DNA of 64,000 nucleotides from Mariniblastus fucicola (GTDB taxonomy: Bacteria; Planctomycetota; Planctomycetia; Pirellulales; Pirellulaceae), in contig NZ_CP042912.1 in NCBI RefSeq assembly GCF_008087665.1, positions 3,534,001 to 3,598,000 of the forward strand, given 5' to 3'. Made by a program: the position numbers and the translations under genes. Below the pieces are notes generated by a model. That model saw only the letters and a program-made list of their open reading frames with translations. It searched no databases and was not told where the DNA came from. Positions 45,876 to 54,977 of the stretch are shown in pieces; the stretch's first letter is position 1; every line of letters begins with the position of its first letter.

Positions 45876-47636
45876 ATGTTAAGGTTACTACGGTTTAAAA
45901 CTGCAATCGTCATTCTGGTTCTTGGTTGCAACATAAGTGCCGGCCAAACAAGCCAAGCCGGCTCTCGCAAGCAACTCCCCAGTGCGGAAATCGTGAGCGA
46001 GTGGACGTCTCTAGTTGACGACCTTGCAGCAAAAGACAAGTTCTCTGGAACCATTTTACTGGCTCGCGACAACGAGGTTTTACTTAAGAAAGCTTTCGGG
46101 CTTGCAAGCCGGCGATTCGACGTGTCGAACAATGTCAAAACAAAGTTTAATCTTGGTTCAATGAACAAGATGTTCACCGCCGTTTCTGTGCTGCAACTTG
46201 TGCAGCAAGGGAAGTTGTCCTTGGACGATCGGTTGTCGAAATACGTCGACGAATCATGGCTTCCTCGCGAGATCACTGACAAGATTCAGATTACTCACTT
46301 GCTATCCCATACATCGGGATTGGGAAGTTACTTCGGCGACAAGTTCGCCAATACGTCCCGTGAATTTGTACGTGAACTTGACGACTACAAGCCGATGGTC
46401 GCCGATGAGAAGCTGGCTTTTGAGCCCGGCACGCGTTGGCAATACAGCAACACAGGCATGTTCATTCTTGGGGTGGTGATCGAAAAAGCTTCTGGGCAGA
46501 GCTACTTCGACTTTGTCCGTGAACACGTTTACAAACCAGCGAAGATGGCTGATTCAGACTGTTATGACATGGACAAGCCTGTCAAGAACTTGGCGATTGG
46601 CTATTTTAAGAAAGACAACGAGCGTGATTGGTCAAACAATCTTTATCGACATGTCATTCGAGGCGGCCCCGCTGGTGGCGGTTTTTCGACAGTCGACGAC
46701 TTGTTCAATTTTTCGCAAGCGTTGCTCAAGTTCGAATTGCTTGATGAAGAGCACACGAAAATGTTGGTGACTCCCAAGCCGAATTCGCCGGGCTATGGAT
46801 ACGGTTTTGAAATTGAACAAACGCCTGCCGGAGTTGTTGTTGGGCACGGCGGAGGGTTTCCGGGGATTCATTCCAAACTGGAAATTTATCCTGACGCGGG
46901 GTTCACAGTGATCATGCTCTCGAACATGGATCGGACTGGCAGTCCTGTTGTCAACAAGATCCGCAGATTGATCACCGGAAATCAAGGTGATGGCAGTGAT
47001 GGAGCAGACGCAGCTGACAAAAAGCTCACAATTGCTTTGAGCCAAGCAACCAGAAAATCAGAACAATGGCATGACATCGCATATCGCCTCGCATTCTTTC
47101 TAGCCTACACCGGCAAGCATGAACGCTATCGCGAACTTTGCAATCAAACGCTGGCTGATTTTAGCGAAACAACGTCTTTATCACTTGCAGAACGAACGGT
47201 GAAGATGTGTTTGTTTTCAAATGTTGCCACAACCAATCTCACGTCTGCAGGAAAAATAGCAGATCGTATTTACGCCGACGTGGACAAAGCAGGCACGTTT
47301 GATTGGGGTGGAGATGTGCCATTTCAACCGTACCTTGCTTTGGCAAAAGGAATCGCGGAACTACGTCGAGGCCAATACGAATCGGCGATCAAGGTTTTGC
47401 AAACTGCAAAAGATTTTAGCCAACTCGATCGACATAGTGCCTGCTCGCGAGACTCATACCTTGCAATCGCCCATGCCAAGCTTGGCAACAAAACAAAGTC
47501 GGCCGAGTTGTTAGCGAAAGTCGAGGAAATTGTCGATGATTTTCCGCCGATACATTTCGAACGCAACCCTGACTGGCACGACCGCGTCATTGTCGATATG
47601 GTTCGAGACGAAGCTCAGGGACTCCTCAAGAATTGA
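45876..47636 (+). CDS. Serine hydrolase, class C beta-lactamase/DD-peptidase family, with TPR-like tail
   Basis: A 586-aa exported protein (AAAGGA before the ATG; signal peptide ending near SAG). Catalytic motifs: S95-x2-K98 (SMNK), Y190-S-N192 (YSNTG) and H324-G-G (GHGGGFPG). The hydrolase part ends near 370. The remaining 200 residues are helical, with repeats resembling tetratricopeptide helices (LALAKGIAELRRGQYESAIK). Members include esterases, DD-peptidases and D-aminopeptidases, so the substrate is not predictable. It does not itself suggest antibiotic resistance. Confidence 0.88.
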   Translation: MLRLLRFKTAIVILVLGCNISAGQTSQAGSRKQLPSAEIVSEWTSLVDDLAAKDKFSGTILLARDNEVLLKKAFGLASRRFDVSNNVKTKFNLGSMNKMFTAVSVLQLVQQGKLSLDDRLSKYVDESWLPREITDKIQITHLLSHTSGLGSYFGDKFANTSREFVRELDDYKPMVADEKLAFEPGTRWQYSNTGMFILGVVIEKASGQSYFDFVREHVYKPAKMADSDCYDMDKPVKNLAIGYFKKDNERDWSNNLYRHVIRGGPAGGGFSTVDDLFNFSQALLKFELLDEEHTKMLVTPKPNSPGYGYGFEIEQTPAGVVVGHGGGFPGIHSKLEIYPDAGFTVIMLSNMDRTGSPVVNKIRRLITGNQGDGSDGADAADKKLTIALSQATRKSEQWHDIAYRLAFFLAYTGKHERYRELCNQTLADFSETTSLSLAERTVKMCLFSNVATTNLTSAGKIADRIYADVDKAGTFDWGGDVPFQPYLALAKGIAELRRGQYESAIKVLQTAKDFSQLDRHSACSRDSYLAIAHAKLGNKTKSAELLAKVEEIVDDFPPIHFERNPDWHDRVIVDMVRDEAQGLLKN

Positions 47637-47790
47637 AGGTCTTGATCGCCGTGTAGACAATTGCCGATTCAATCTTTACAAGCTTGGATCGCTGATTTGT
47701 CTTATTAAAGGCATAGCGGCAAAACATTTTCGATCGCAGTCGCTTCGATCACATCAACTGACGGAAATGGGGAGAACTGGCCAATTACCA

Positions 47791-48415
47791 TTCGGTGTGA
47801 AACTCCGATGGGACTTCGCAACATCCGATAGCCTGCGTTAAGTGCGGCGTGCCCTGCGCACGCGCAGCATGAGCATGCTGTGTCACGGTCAGGTTCGAAC
47901 AACGCTGCAATCCAACAAACGCAAGCACTGCAATTCTGAATCGAAGGTCAGTCATGCGACGTTAAAAAGGCATGCCTTACGCGAGCGTGAGACTGGCATC
48001 CGCTTGAGTTACGGGAATGCCAGACGCGCAAGATGAGTGATGGGAGACAAGACGATTTTGGACATCACGATCGCCGCCATGCGCCGCGCCGGCAACCAGC
48101 TCGACGCCAAGGAGATGGAAGCGTTACGCGAGAAAGTCGAAAGCAGCCACGACGAAACCACCGACATCCGCCACACGGCAAGCCACCTGTGGGTCGACGG
48201 GTTCATTAATCCGCAGGACACACGCAACGTGTTGATTTCCGCTTTGGAAGCCGTGACACAGCGCGCCGATGACGAACCATTCCGAACGGGTGTGCTACAA
48301 GTTCGAAAACTTCTCAATCCTTTAGCTACGAATCTTCGCCTGGCTGATGCGTCGCAGTGCCGGACCGGTGGAGGTTAACGCGTTGTCGTTGGACGCTTCG
48401 GTCGATGAATCTGAA
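47791..48415 (+). repeat. Dispersed repeat E, copy 2 (most complete)
   Basis: Begins CGGTGTGAAACTCCGATGGG, passes a family-B-like palindrome (47849-48000), then the carboxylase fragment, and ends about 130 nt past it. The leader is almost identical to 53183-53432 and the body to 42820-43199. The copy starts about 155 bp after the serine hydrolase stop and ends about 145 bp before the nuclease-like gene. Confidence 0.88.
48037..48378 (+). pseudogene. 3' fragment of an acyl-CoA carboxylase beta-subunit gene, copy 2
   Basis: 113 codons: MGDKTILDITIAAMRRAG, then TTDIRHTASHLWVDGF, NPQDTRNVLISALEAV and TGVLQV, then 22 extra residues. Compared with copy 3 it lacks four codons (AGKT) near the start, an in-frame deletion. 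The frame is kept open as in copy 1. It has no upstream catalytic region. Confidence 0.72.
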
Positions 48416-48559
48416 GCAGGTTCAAACGAACGTCTTCCTCCGTCGGTGTCTCGGACCTGTGCCGCAAAGAACAGCTTCTATTGCCCAGATCCCTGAACCT
48501 TTGTTTTTGCGGTGTATCATGTTTAGTCAACGTGCACTGAATGTGAGACGGAGTTTTCG

Positions 48560-50518
48560 ATGGATCAGATTACAAGCAAACAATACATCGATCATCTGCT
48601 TAGCTCGGCAGGAAACGCTGAAGCGATTGAGATTCAACAGCAACGATTTGACTCTGTCGCAGAAAAGATCTCAGCGAAAATCAAGGCGTTGTTGCGCCCT
48701 GAGACGGTTGCTTCAATTATTCTACAGATCGGGTTGCGCGACATCGAACGCCACAACGTCTCGACTGAATTTGAATTGAGCGACTTTTCAGGTCATGCCA
48801 GACACCTCAGGGCATTGATTGCTACAACAAATTTTTCTGATAGAGATTCAGCCGTCGAGTGCGAAGACATCGACGAGCTCTTTGAGCAGTGTGGACTACT
48901 TTGGAAAGTGCTTGCTGACCGTTCATGGATTGAAAGCCTGAAACCGTCTAACCCGGCTCACCCAGGTGACGACACCCACCGTGCTGCTGCCCTTTCGATG
49001 AGCCTTCTTGATACTTTTCAACAAGAAATTACGTACTATGAATTCGTTAAGGATCACATCTTGGCGCTGTTTTCGGATTTTTCGAAACAGATCATTGAGC
49101 CAGCAACATCGCTCTGCGTGACAGAAGTTGTCCATGCGTTTGACCATGTTCTTGACTACCTTATCCCCGAGCGGATGAACCTGATTCGCGAGGCTTCCAG
49201 TGTTCTGTATGCAAAGCACGAAGAGTTTAAAGGCGCAGCGCAGTCGTTTACGTGTGATGCCGATATGGACAAATGGATTGAGGAAGATCCAGATCGTGCA
49301 CGCCTTGGAAATATATTCAAAGAAAGATCCCGTAAAATCGATTCGCTGTTTGAATTCGACGTAAAGGATTTTGAGCCAGTGCTCGGAAGCAAGGCGTCTG
49401 CTTTCCTTGAATTTTTCTCTTTCATACCCAATGGGACGTATGAGGATTACTGCTATCCACTTGACAACGACATTGTTCGTTCCCGCCCTTTTGCTGAGCT
49501 TCAAGACGGGAAATACTTGCTTTTTGACATGTATCGAGCCGGCTTTTCACCGCTATACAGAATCCCAGAGTTGTTTGAGTCCGACAGACAGAAACAGCGT
49601 CTATACAAACAGCGAGATAAATTGTTAGAGCGGGATGCAGCCAAGTATATTGGCGAAGTTTTTCGACCGGATCTGCAGGCAGAGTCTTACTACATTCCAT
49701 TTAGTGAAGAGGGAAAACTTGCCGAGCGTGACCTGTTGCTTTTTAACAACGGAACACTGTTGATCGTTGAAAGCAAGGCAAAGCCGCTCCGTTCTATTGG
49801 CCGACACGGAGCCAACTTGGTAAAGATTCGCGATGACATCAAAGCAACGATTAAGGAGGGCTACGAACAGGCTTGTTCGGTTGTCAACTACATCGATCGA
49901 AGCGATAAAACGATTTGCCTCTTTGACAAGAACGGAAACGTAACTGACACGCTCGACAAGAGCGCTATAAAGCAGATAGTCCCAGTGGTTTTTCTTGACA
50001 GCTATTTTGGATTGCTCGCAACTGACCCGACGATTTGGTTGTCGAAAGATGAAGTTGCTGGCTACCCGTGGATAATTGACCGAGACACGTTTCGAACTAT
50101 CGCTCTAAGGGTAGATAGCCCCGAAAAACTCATAGACTTCCTTACGTGGAGAATTCGCGAACACGGGCGTTTCAATGAAGCCGACGAAGCCACGATTGCT
50201 GGATATTTCGTTCAGCACGGACCTGTGCCTTTGCCCAACGACGGAACTCAGGTTCGACTCGACGATAGCTACGACAAAGTCTTTGACGCGGCATACTTTC
50301 GATCCAAAGGTATGGACATACCTGATCCCGTTGCCGACGAAAATCCAGTTTGGTCCACAATGCGAAGGGACGGCGACCAGCTTTTACTCGAAATTGATGG
50401 AAAGGAGTACGACCGGCTGAACCTGGAATCGGGAGTGAGTCATCGCGATTTACTCAAAGAGCGTAGAAAACGACGGAAGCGGCGAAAAAAGTTACTGAAG
50501 AAGCGAAAAAAGAAGTGA
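48560..50518 (+). CDS. Large protein with PD-(D/E)XK-like nuclease core, function unknown
   Basis: A 652-aa cytoplasmic protein (ACGGAG before the ATG; no signal peptide). The first 370 residues are mostly helical with no recognised domain. Around 385-430 is a restriction-endonuclease-like core: AERD (D391), a beta hairpin LLLFNNGTLLIVE, then E404-S-K406, followed by a helix with KEGYEQA. This is the PD-(D/E)XK order also seen in NERD-type domains. The tail is extremely basic (from about 634, RRKRRKRRKKLLKK), suggesting nucleic acid binding. It could be a stand-alone nuclease or defence protein, or DNA repair; nothing nearby forms a recognisable defence system. Repeat E lies just upstream. 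Confidence 0.65.
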   Translation: MDQITSKQYIDHLLSSAGNAEAIEIQQQRFDSVAEKISAKIKALLRPETVASIILQIGLRDIERHNVSTEFELSDFSGHARHLRALIATTNFSDRDSAVECEDIDELFEQCGLLWKVLADRSWIESLKPSNPAHPGDDTHRAAALSMSLLDTFQQEITYYEFVKDHILALFSDFSKQIIEPATSLCVTEVVHAFDHVLDYLIPERMNLIREASSVLYAKHEEFKGAAQSFTCDADMDKWIEEDPDRARLGNIFKERSRKIDSLFEFDVKDFEPVLGSKASAFLEFFSFIPNGTYEDYCYPLDNDIVRSRPFAELQDGKYLLFDMYRAGFSPLYRIPELFESDRQKQRLYKQRDKLLERDAAKYIGEVFRPDLQAESYYIPFSEEGKLAERDLLLFNNGTLLIVESKAKPLRSIGRHGANLVKIRDDIKATIKEGYEQACSVVNYIDRSDKTICLFDKNGNVTDTLDKSAIKQIVPVVFLDSYFGLLATDPTIWLSKDEVAGYPWIIDRDTFRTIALRVDSPEKLIDFLTWRIREHGRFNEADEATIAGYFVQHGPVPLPNDGTQVRLDDSYDKVFDAAYFRSKGMDIPDPVADENPVWSTMRRDGDQLLLEIDGKEYDRLNLESGVSHRDLLKERRKRRKRRKKLLKKRKKK

Positions 50519-50886
50519 TTACGTTGCTCACAAACATTCAGCAAACGCTGCTTCGGTCACATCGACCGAAGCCTGAACTTGTGTTTGATCTTCACCGCTG
50601 CGATCTGAACAATCACAGAGGTCCTTTAGAAATCCACTAATTACCATGAAAACGCTCTTTTTTTTGCACCTCAGCATGACTACACCCACCAGTTGGAACG
50701 AAATCAAACGAATTCGCAGCGGTCTACAAAGTGAGTCTCAAGTAGTTTCGTGAAAAGCACGAGTCGATATGAGTATGTAAGTTCGTTCTTCAAGACTGAA
50801 GCTCATTGATTGGTTAATTGCAGCTGTCATCGTGCTGCACAATCCGCGAGAGAACTTCACTTCGCATCTTCATCAAGGCAGATTGC
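50519..50886. other. 368-bp gap
   Basis: No gene or repeat recognised. An in-frame TTG at 50818 could extend the next gene by 23 codons, but those codons lack any signal peptide. Confidence 0.4.
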
Positions 50887-52917
50887 ATGCTTTTTCCACG
50901 TAGGCGAAAACCGAATCGGGCGCAGTCAAGACGGAAAAACGGCGGGGCATGCAACCTTCCTTGGTATCAACCGCTTGAAAAAAAGCTGCCACTTGCCACA
51001 TTCGTCATCACGACTCTTGTCGATACAGTCGACGCAGCAGATGGTTTGCTGTCAATGCGTGAAGCGATCGTTGCGTCGAATCTTAACAGCCCATTTAGCG
51101 ATGCTCCACCTGGTGATGAAACCGGAGACCGAATCGTTTTCTCGAAGTCGATTGGCAGCGGAACCCTGTCTGTCACCGAAGGAGAGTTTACAATCGAAGA
51201 CGACCTGATAATACGCGGTCGCATAGGTCCGGAATCAGAACAAACTTCGCTTTCTGGAGAAAGCAACACCGGACGAATATTTCGAATCAGTACGTCGCAA
51301 CGCGTCTACATGCGCGATCTGACTTTTGAGTCATCATCCTCGGAAGGTAATGGCGGCGTTGGGTTTCTGGACAATGGCAGCGATGCAGTCTTCGCAAACG
51401 TAAACTTCCGCAACGCCTCCAGTGGAGATCAGGGAGGAGCTCTTTTTCTTGACAATGCAAAATTGAAATTGACAACCGCCGAATTCACTGAAAATTTCGC
51501 ATTCAACCGTGGTGGCGCGATTGCTGCTGTTGGACGCAGTGTTGTCGTCGCGAATCAAACAGTTTTCGGTGGCGAAAGGGTTGGCAATGAGTCGCGACGT
51601 TGGGGCGGGGCTATTTCTATAACCGATGACTCTCAGTTAATTTCCAATAGCGATTTTCTGGACAACCGATCAGGAGATGGAGGTGGGGCCATTAACGCAA
51701 TTGATCAAACCCGAATCAATATTTTCGGCGGAAACTTCGTGGACAACCGTGGTACTGCTGGCGGCGGAGTCGAGTTCCAGGGAGATTCCCTCTATATTTC
51801 GAATGCAACGTTTTCAAACAACGATGGAACGGCTGGTGGAGCATTGTCAGTCAGCGGAGCGACCTCCGTTATCCTAAATTCGACATTCGACTTGAATACC
51901 GGTGGAAACGTCGGCGGTGCCATCGTGGTTAAAGATGGTAGCTTGATGTACGTTCAAGGCTCGTCGTTTGAGGGTCATTTCTCAACAACAGGCGGAACGG
52001 TTTGGATCAGCGACTCGAAATTCGTTTTACGCGGTAGCCGTATTGAATCGAGCACCTCGTCCGAGAGCGCTGGCGCAATTTTGCTTAAAAGTCGTTCAGG
52101 ATCGCCGGCAGAATTGAGGGTGGTTAATTCGGAGCTAAATTCGAACATTGCCCAAAGAGGGTTTGGAGGAGGCGCAATTGCCGCTCGCGGCGGTCTGACC
52201 GTCATTACAAATTCCAGTTTCGACGGCAACATGACAGATCACCTCGGAAATGGAGGCGGATCCGGAGGCGCGATTCACACCGCAAACGATTCGAGGGTGT
52301 TGGTATCTGGAAGTGAATTTACCAACAATGAATCGGGCCACGGTGGCGCGATCTTTCACCAAGGAGATTACTTTTTGTTATCCGATTCCGAGTTGAGTTC
52401 GAACTCATCAAACGAGGATGGCGGCGGCGTTTTTACGGGCTCGCGTTTAGCGATTGCAAATTCGACGATCAGCCAAAATGTATCGACGAATGGAATAGGA
52501 GGTGGCGTGTTTGCTACCAGCGAGGCAACACTGGTCTTACGTGAAGAGACAACTTTCTCTGCCAACTCGGCAATGAGTGGAGGAGCGGTCGGAGTGTTTG
52601 ACTCTCGTGCCTACATCTCCGACACCCGCTTTCAATCCAATGTCGCCAGTCTGACAGGAGGGGCAATAACTTTTCTGAGTCTTGGAAATTCGTTCATCAC
52701 GGCGTCGACATTTTTCAGCAATACTGCAGGCGAACACGGCTCAGCGATCGACGTGAAAAACGGAGGCCAGGTAGCTTCAGTGAACTCCAGATACGAATCA
52801 AATCAAATTAATTCAGATTCTGAATCAGGAGTTGTTCGCGTCGAACTTGGAGGTGTCTTTAACAGCTACGACGACGTATTCGAAAATAACTTTCCTAACA
52901 ACGACATATCTAATTAG
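50887..52917 (+). CDS. Exported right-handed beta-helix protein with PMP-like repeats
   Basis: A 676-aa protein from ATG 50887. The N-terminus QPLEKKLPLATF resembles the planctomycete LE-x-R-x-LL-A leader. A CSLREA-like segment follows (FVITTLVDTVDAADGLLSMREAI). Then come about 15 rungs of polymorphic-membrane-protein type: repeated GGA(I/L) and F-x-x-N motifs such as NRGGAIAAVG, ANSAMSGGAVGV and ESGHGGAIFHQG. These form a parallel beta-helix, a shape used for surface adhesion or glycan binding and cleavage. No catalytic site seen. The protein ends without an anchor; other members usually carry a further C-terminal module. Confidence 0.82.
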   Translation: MLFPRRRKPNRAQSRRKNGGACNLPWYQPLEKKLPLATFVITTLVDTVDAADGLLSMREAIVASNLNSPFSDAPPGDETGDRIVFSKSIGSGTLSVTEGEFTIEDDLIIRGRIGPESEQTSLSGESNTGRIFRISTSQRVYMRDLTFESSSSEGNGGVGFLDNGSDAVFANVNFRNASSGDQGGALFLDNAKLKLTTAEFTENFAFNRGGAIAAVGRSVVVANQTVFGGERVGNESRRWGGAISITDDSQLISNSDFLDNRSGDGGGAINAIDQTRINIFGGNFVDNRGTAGGGVEFQGDSLYISNATFSNNDGTAGGALSVSGATSVILNSTFDLNTGGNVGGAIVVKDGSLMYVQGSSFEGHFSTTGGTVWISDSKFVLRGSRIESSTSSESAGAILLKSRSGSPAELRVVNSELNSNIAQRGFGGGAIAARGGLTVITNSSFDGNMTDHLGNGGGSGGAIHTANDSRVLVSGSEFTNNESGHGGAIFHQGDYFLLSDSELSSNSSNEDGGGVFTGSRLAIANSTISQNVSTNGIGGGVFATSEATLVLREETTFSANSAMSGGAVGVFDSRAYISDTRFQSNVASLTGGAITFLSLGNSFITASTFFSNTAGEHGSAIDVKNGGQVASVNSRYESNQINSDSESGVVRVELGGVFNSYDDVFENNFPNNDISN

Positions 52918-53182
52918 GAGTTTGATGCAGTTGGGTTAGTCGTGGCATTCCCAAGTCGATCTTTTTCTGGGTCCAGCGTTTCTTTGTATTTTGATCGCTG
53001 TTGTTTGCAGAATTGAGAATGTGAGGTGATTGTGTTAGCCAAGTACTGATATTTCGGTGACAAAGTGCTTCAATTTTGTAGAATTGTCTATCTCGAATCA
53101 GGGCAAGGCGAGAGCAAAGGTAAAACTGTTATCCCACTTCAGTGACCAAGACCGATGCGAATTGTGGATGTGGATAAGACGC

Positions 53183-53563
53183 GTCGGCGCGAAACTCCGA
53201 TGGGACTTCGCAACATCCGATAGCCTGCGTTAAGTGCGGCGTGCCCTGCGCACGCGCAGCATGAGCATGCTGTGTCACGGTCAGGTTCGAACAACGCTGC
53301 AATCCAACAAACGCACGCACTGCCAATCTGGATCGATGTTCAGTCATGCGACGTTGGAAAGGCATGCCTTACGCGAGCGTGAGACATGGCATCCGCTCGA
53401 GTCGCGGGAATGCCTGACGCGCAAGATGAGTGATGGGAGACAAGACGGCAGGCAAGACGATTCTGGACATCACCATCGCCGCCATGCGCCGCTCCGGCAA
53501 CGAGCCCGACGCCGAGGAGATGGAAGCCTTGCGCGAGAAAGTCGAAAGCAGCTACGACGAAAC
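53183..53563 (+). repeat. Dispersed repeat E, copy 3 (truncated)
   Basis: The leader matches 47791-48040 almost base for base, including the palindrome with CGCAGCATGAGCATG and GCGAGCGTGAGACATGG. Homology stops at GACGAAAC (53563) inside the carboxylase fragment. The following DNA contains a short direct repeat of TTGGGATTCG (53591-53610). Confidence 0.88.
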
Positions 53564-53576
53564 GTCGACGAATTGA
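53433..53576 (+). pseudogene. 3' fragment of an acyl-CoA carboxylase beta-subunit gene, copy 3
   Basis: 47 codons: MGDKTAGKTILDITIAAM, then RRSGNEPDAEEMEAL, then truncation after YDET by foreign sequence to TGA 53574-53576. The opening is closest to the expected carboxylase sequence (MGG-x-x-A-x-x-TLLDI). Not functional. Confidence 0.75.
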
Positions 53577-53659
53577 GGCGTCGGCAATCGTTGGGATTCG
53601 TTGGGATTCAAAAACAGGCCGGCTGCAACAACCTGCTCCCAAACAATCGATGATCGACT

Positions 53660-54418
53660 TTACTCCAATCCCAAATACAACACGGTGAAGCTCATTGTGT
53701 TGGTAAGCCCATGCCACAAAACGAGGGGCCATAGATTCCGCTTGAACACGAGGAACATGGTACCGAAAGCCAAACCAATCAGCCCCGTCATCACCAACCC
53801 GCGAACTCCCTGATAGGACATGTGGGCGAAACCGAACAACAGTGCCGGCGCAATCACTGCCAATGCGTTTCCAAATTTGAGATCCGCAAATGCACTCTGC
53901 AAACGGGTAATCAAATAGCCGCGAAAAAACATTTCTTCCCCAAAGGCCGTGGTCGTCCAGACAATCACCAACCACAACAGAAACATTGGCAAGTTTCCTC
54001 GTACATTGTTAAATCGTTCCTGGATGCCAACCGGTGTTTCGGTCAGGGCTTCCCAACCAAACACTTCGGCTCCGTACATTACCGGCCCAACAAAGGCAAG
54101 GAATACCAGGGCCACCAAAAAGGACTGTGGAATGACGAGCAATTTGGCTTTCACTCCGGGTAAGGCCCGGAGTCCCATGTCCGACCACTTGAGCCCACGA
54201 GTGCGTAGATAAAATGTCAAGATCACCAGCACCATCACGAGTGAAATCGGTCCGGAGAATCGCAAAGTTAACTGGTTGACCAAGAACTTCAAAACTATCG
54301 CAATACCGATGAAGAGTATGACCTCAACCACCAACGCGAACCTGGATGAAGGAGTGCCGCCAAGTGTTTCCAGGTGCGTGGTGCCATGTTGCGGCAAAGA
54401 TTTCGCTGATTCGTTCAT
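53660..54418 (-). CDS. CPBP-family intramembrane glutamic endopeptidase
   Basis: A 252-aa membrane protein; ATG 54418 was chosen, and 54487 gives a 275-aa alternative. About six to eight hydrophobic segments. The CPBP (Rce1/Abi) motifs are present: E161-E162-MFFRG (EExxxR) and FGFAHMSYQG, the His helix; the third motif follows in the next helix. Members cleave prenylated or membrane proteins, and some process bacteriocin or immunity peptides. The gene lies alone between repeat E and a transposon-rich stretch, on the opposite strand. Substrate unknown. Confidence 0.88.
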   Translation of the reverse strand: MNESAKSLPQHGTTHLETLGGTPSSRFALVVEVILFIGIAIVLKFLVNQLTLRFSGPISLVMVLVILTFYLRTRGLKWSDMGLRALPGVKAKLLVIPQSFLVALVFLAFVGPVMYGAEVFGWEALTETPVGIQERFNNVRGNLPMFLLWLVIVWTTTAFGEEMFFRGYLITRLQSAFADLKFGNALAVIAPALLFGFAHMSYQGVRGLVMTGLIGLAFGTMFLVFKRNLWPLVLWHGLTNTMSFTVLYLGLE

Positions 54419-54617
54419 GAGAGTCACTTTTGTTTCGTCTGTCTTTTCAAGAAAACCTGGCATCGCACGCAAAAGTGCCACATGCATGAACTCTACAGAG
54501 CGGCATGGTAGTTGTCAATGACAACTATTTTCTGAATCAGCTCCAAGAACGAACGCCAGTCGCCGAATAGATACCAAACGCCTGCTTTAATTGTTTGGTA
54601 CGACGAGACCACTGAAT

Positions 54618-54841
54618 GATAGACAGTCCTCAAATATCATCTGATACCACGAATATCTCCTGTTCGACTCAACCTACCGGCTTACGTTAAAACGTGGTTT
54701 CCTGCACTGTTTATCATGTACGCATGCCAAACGTTGGTTGCGTTGGGCTTCGCATATGGTGTCAAGTTCTTCAGCGATGACTCTCGCGCTCTTGATATTC
54801 AAATGATTGGCATGTCATCGGCATTAGTTGGCGGGGCCTAA
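54618..54841 (+). pseudogene. Possible remnant of a small membrane-protein gene
   Basis: One frame stays open from a TAG at about 54615 to TAA 54839 and reads hydrophobic, coding-like sequence: LNLPAYVKTWFPALFIMYA, then QTLVALGFAYGVKFFSDD. It continues as VLLLAWVDV after the TAA in the same frame. No convincing start codon. Likely a decayed integral membrane gene beside an IS. The rest of 54419-54938 shows nothing recognisable. Confidence 0.35.
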
Positions 54842-54977
54842 GTATTACTGCTGGCTTGGGTGGATGTATAACAGCTGGAACCGTCATTCTCAGGAAGCGT
54901 CCAACGTCCATTCGATAACCTGCACCGGTCCGACACCCTGATGCGATAGCCCAAGACCGGCGGACTCCGGTTTCATG

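Noticed and set aside
45876-47636. Antibiotic-resistance beta-lactamase
   Set aside because: SxxK, YSN and HGG are shared by esterases and peptidases. The long helical tail and the context do not point to resistance.
47830-47860. Integron attC-like site in the repeat E leader
   Set aside because: GTTAAG and GCC elements are present but not in attC arrangement, and no integrase is nearby.
53275-53300. tRNA-like GGTTCGAAC in repeat E
   Set aside because: The flanking bases cannot form a T-arm stem and no acceptor or anticodon arm is found.
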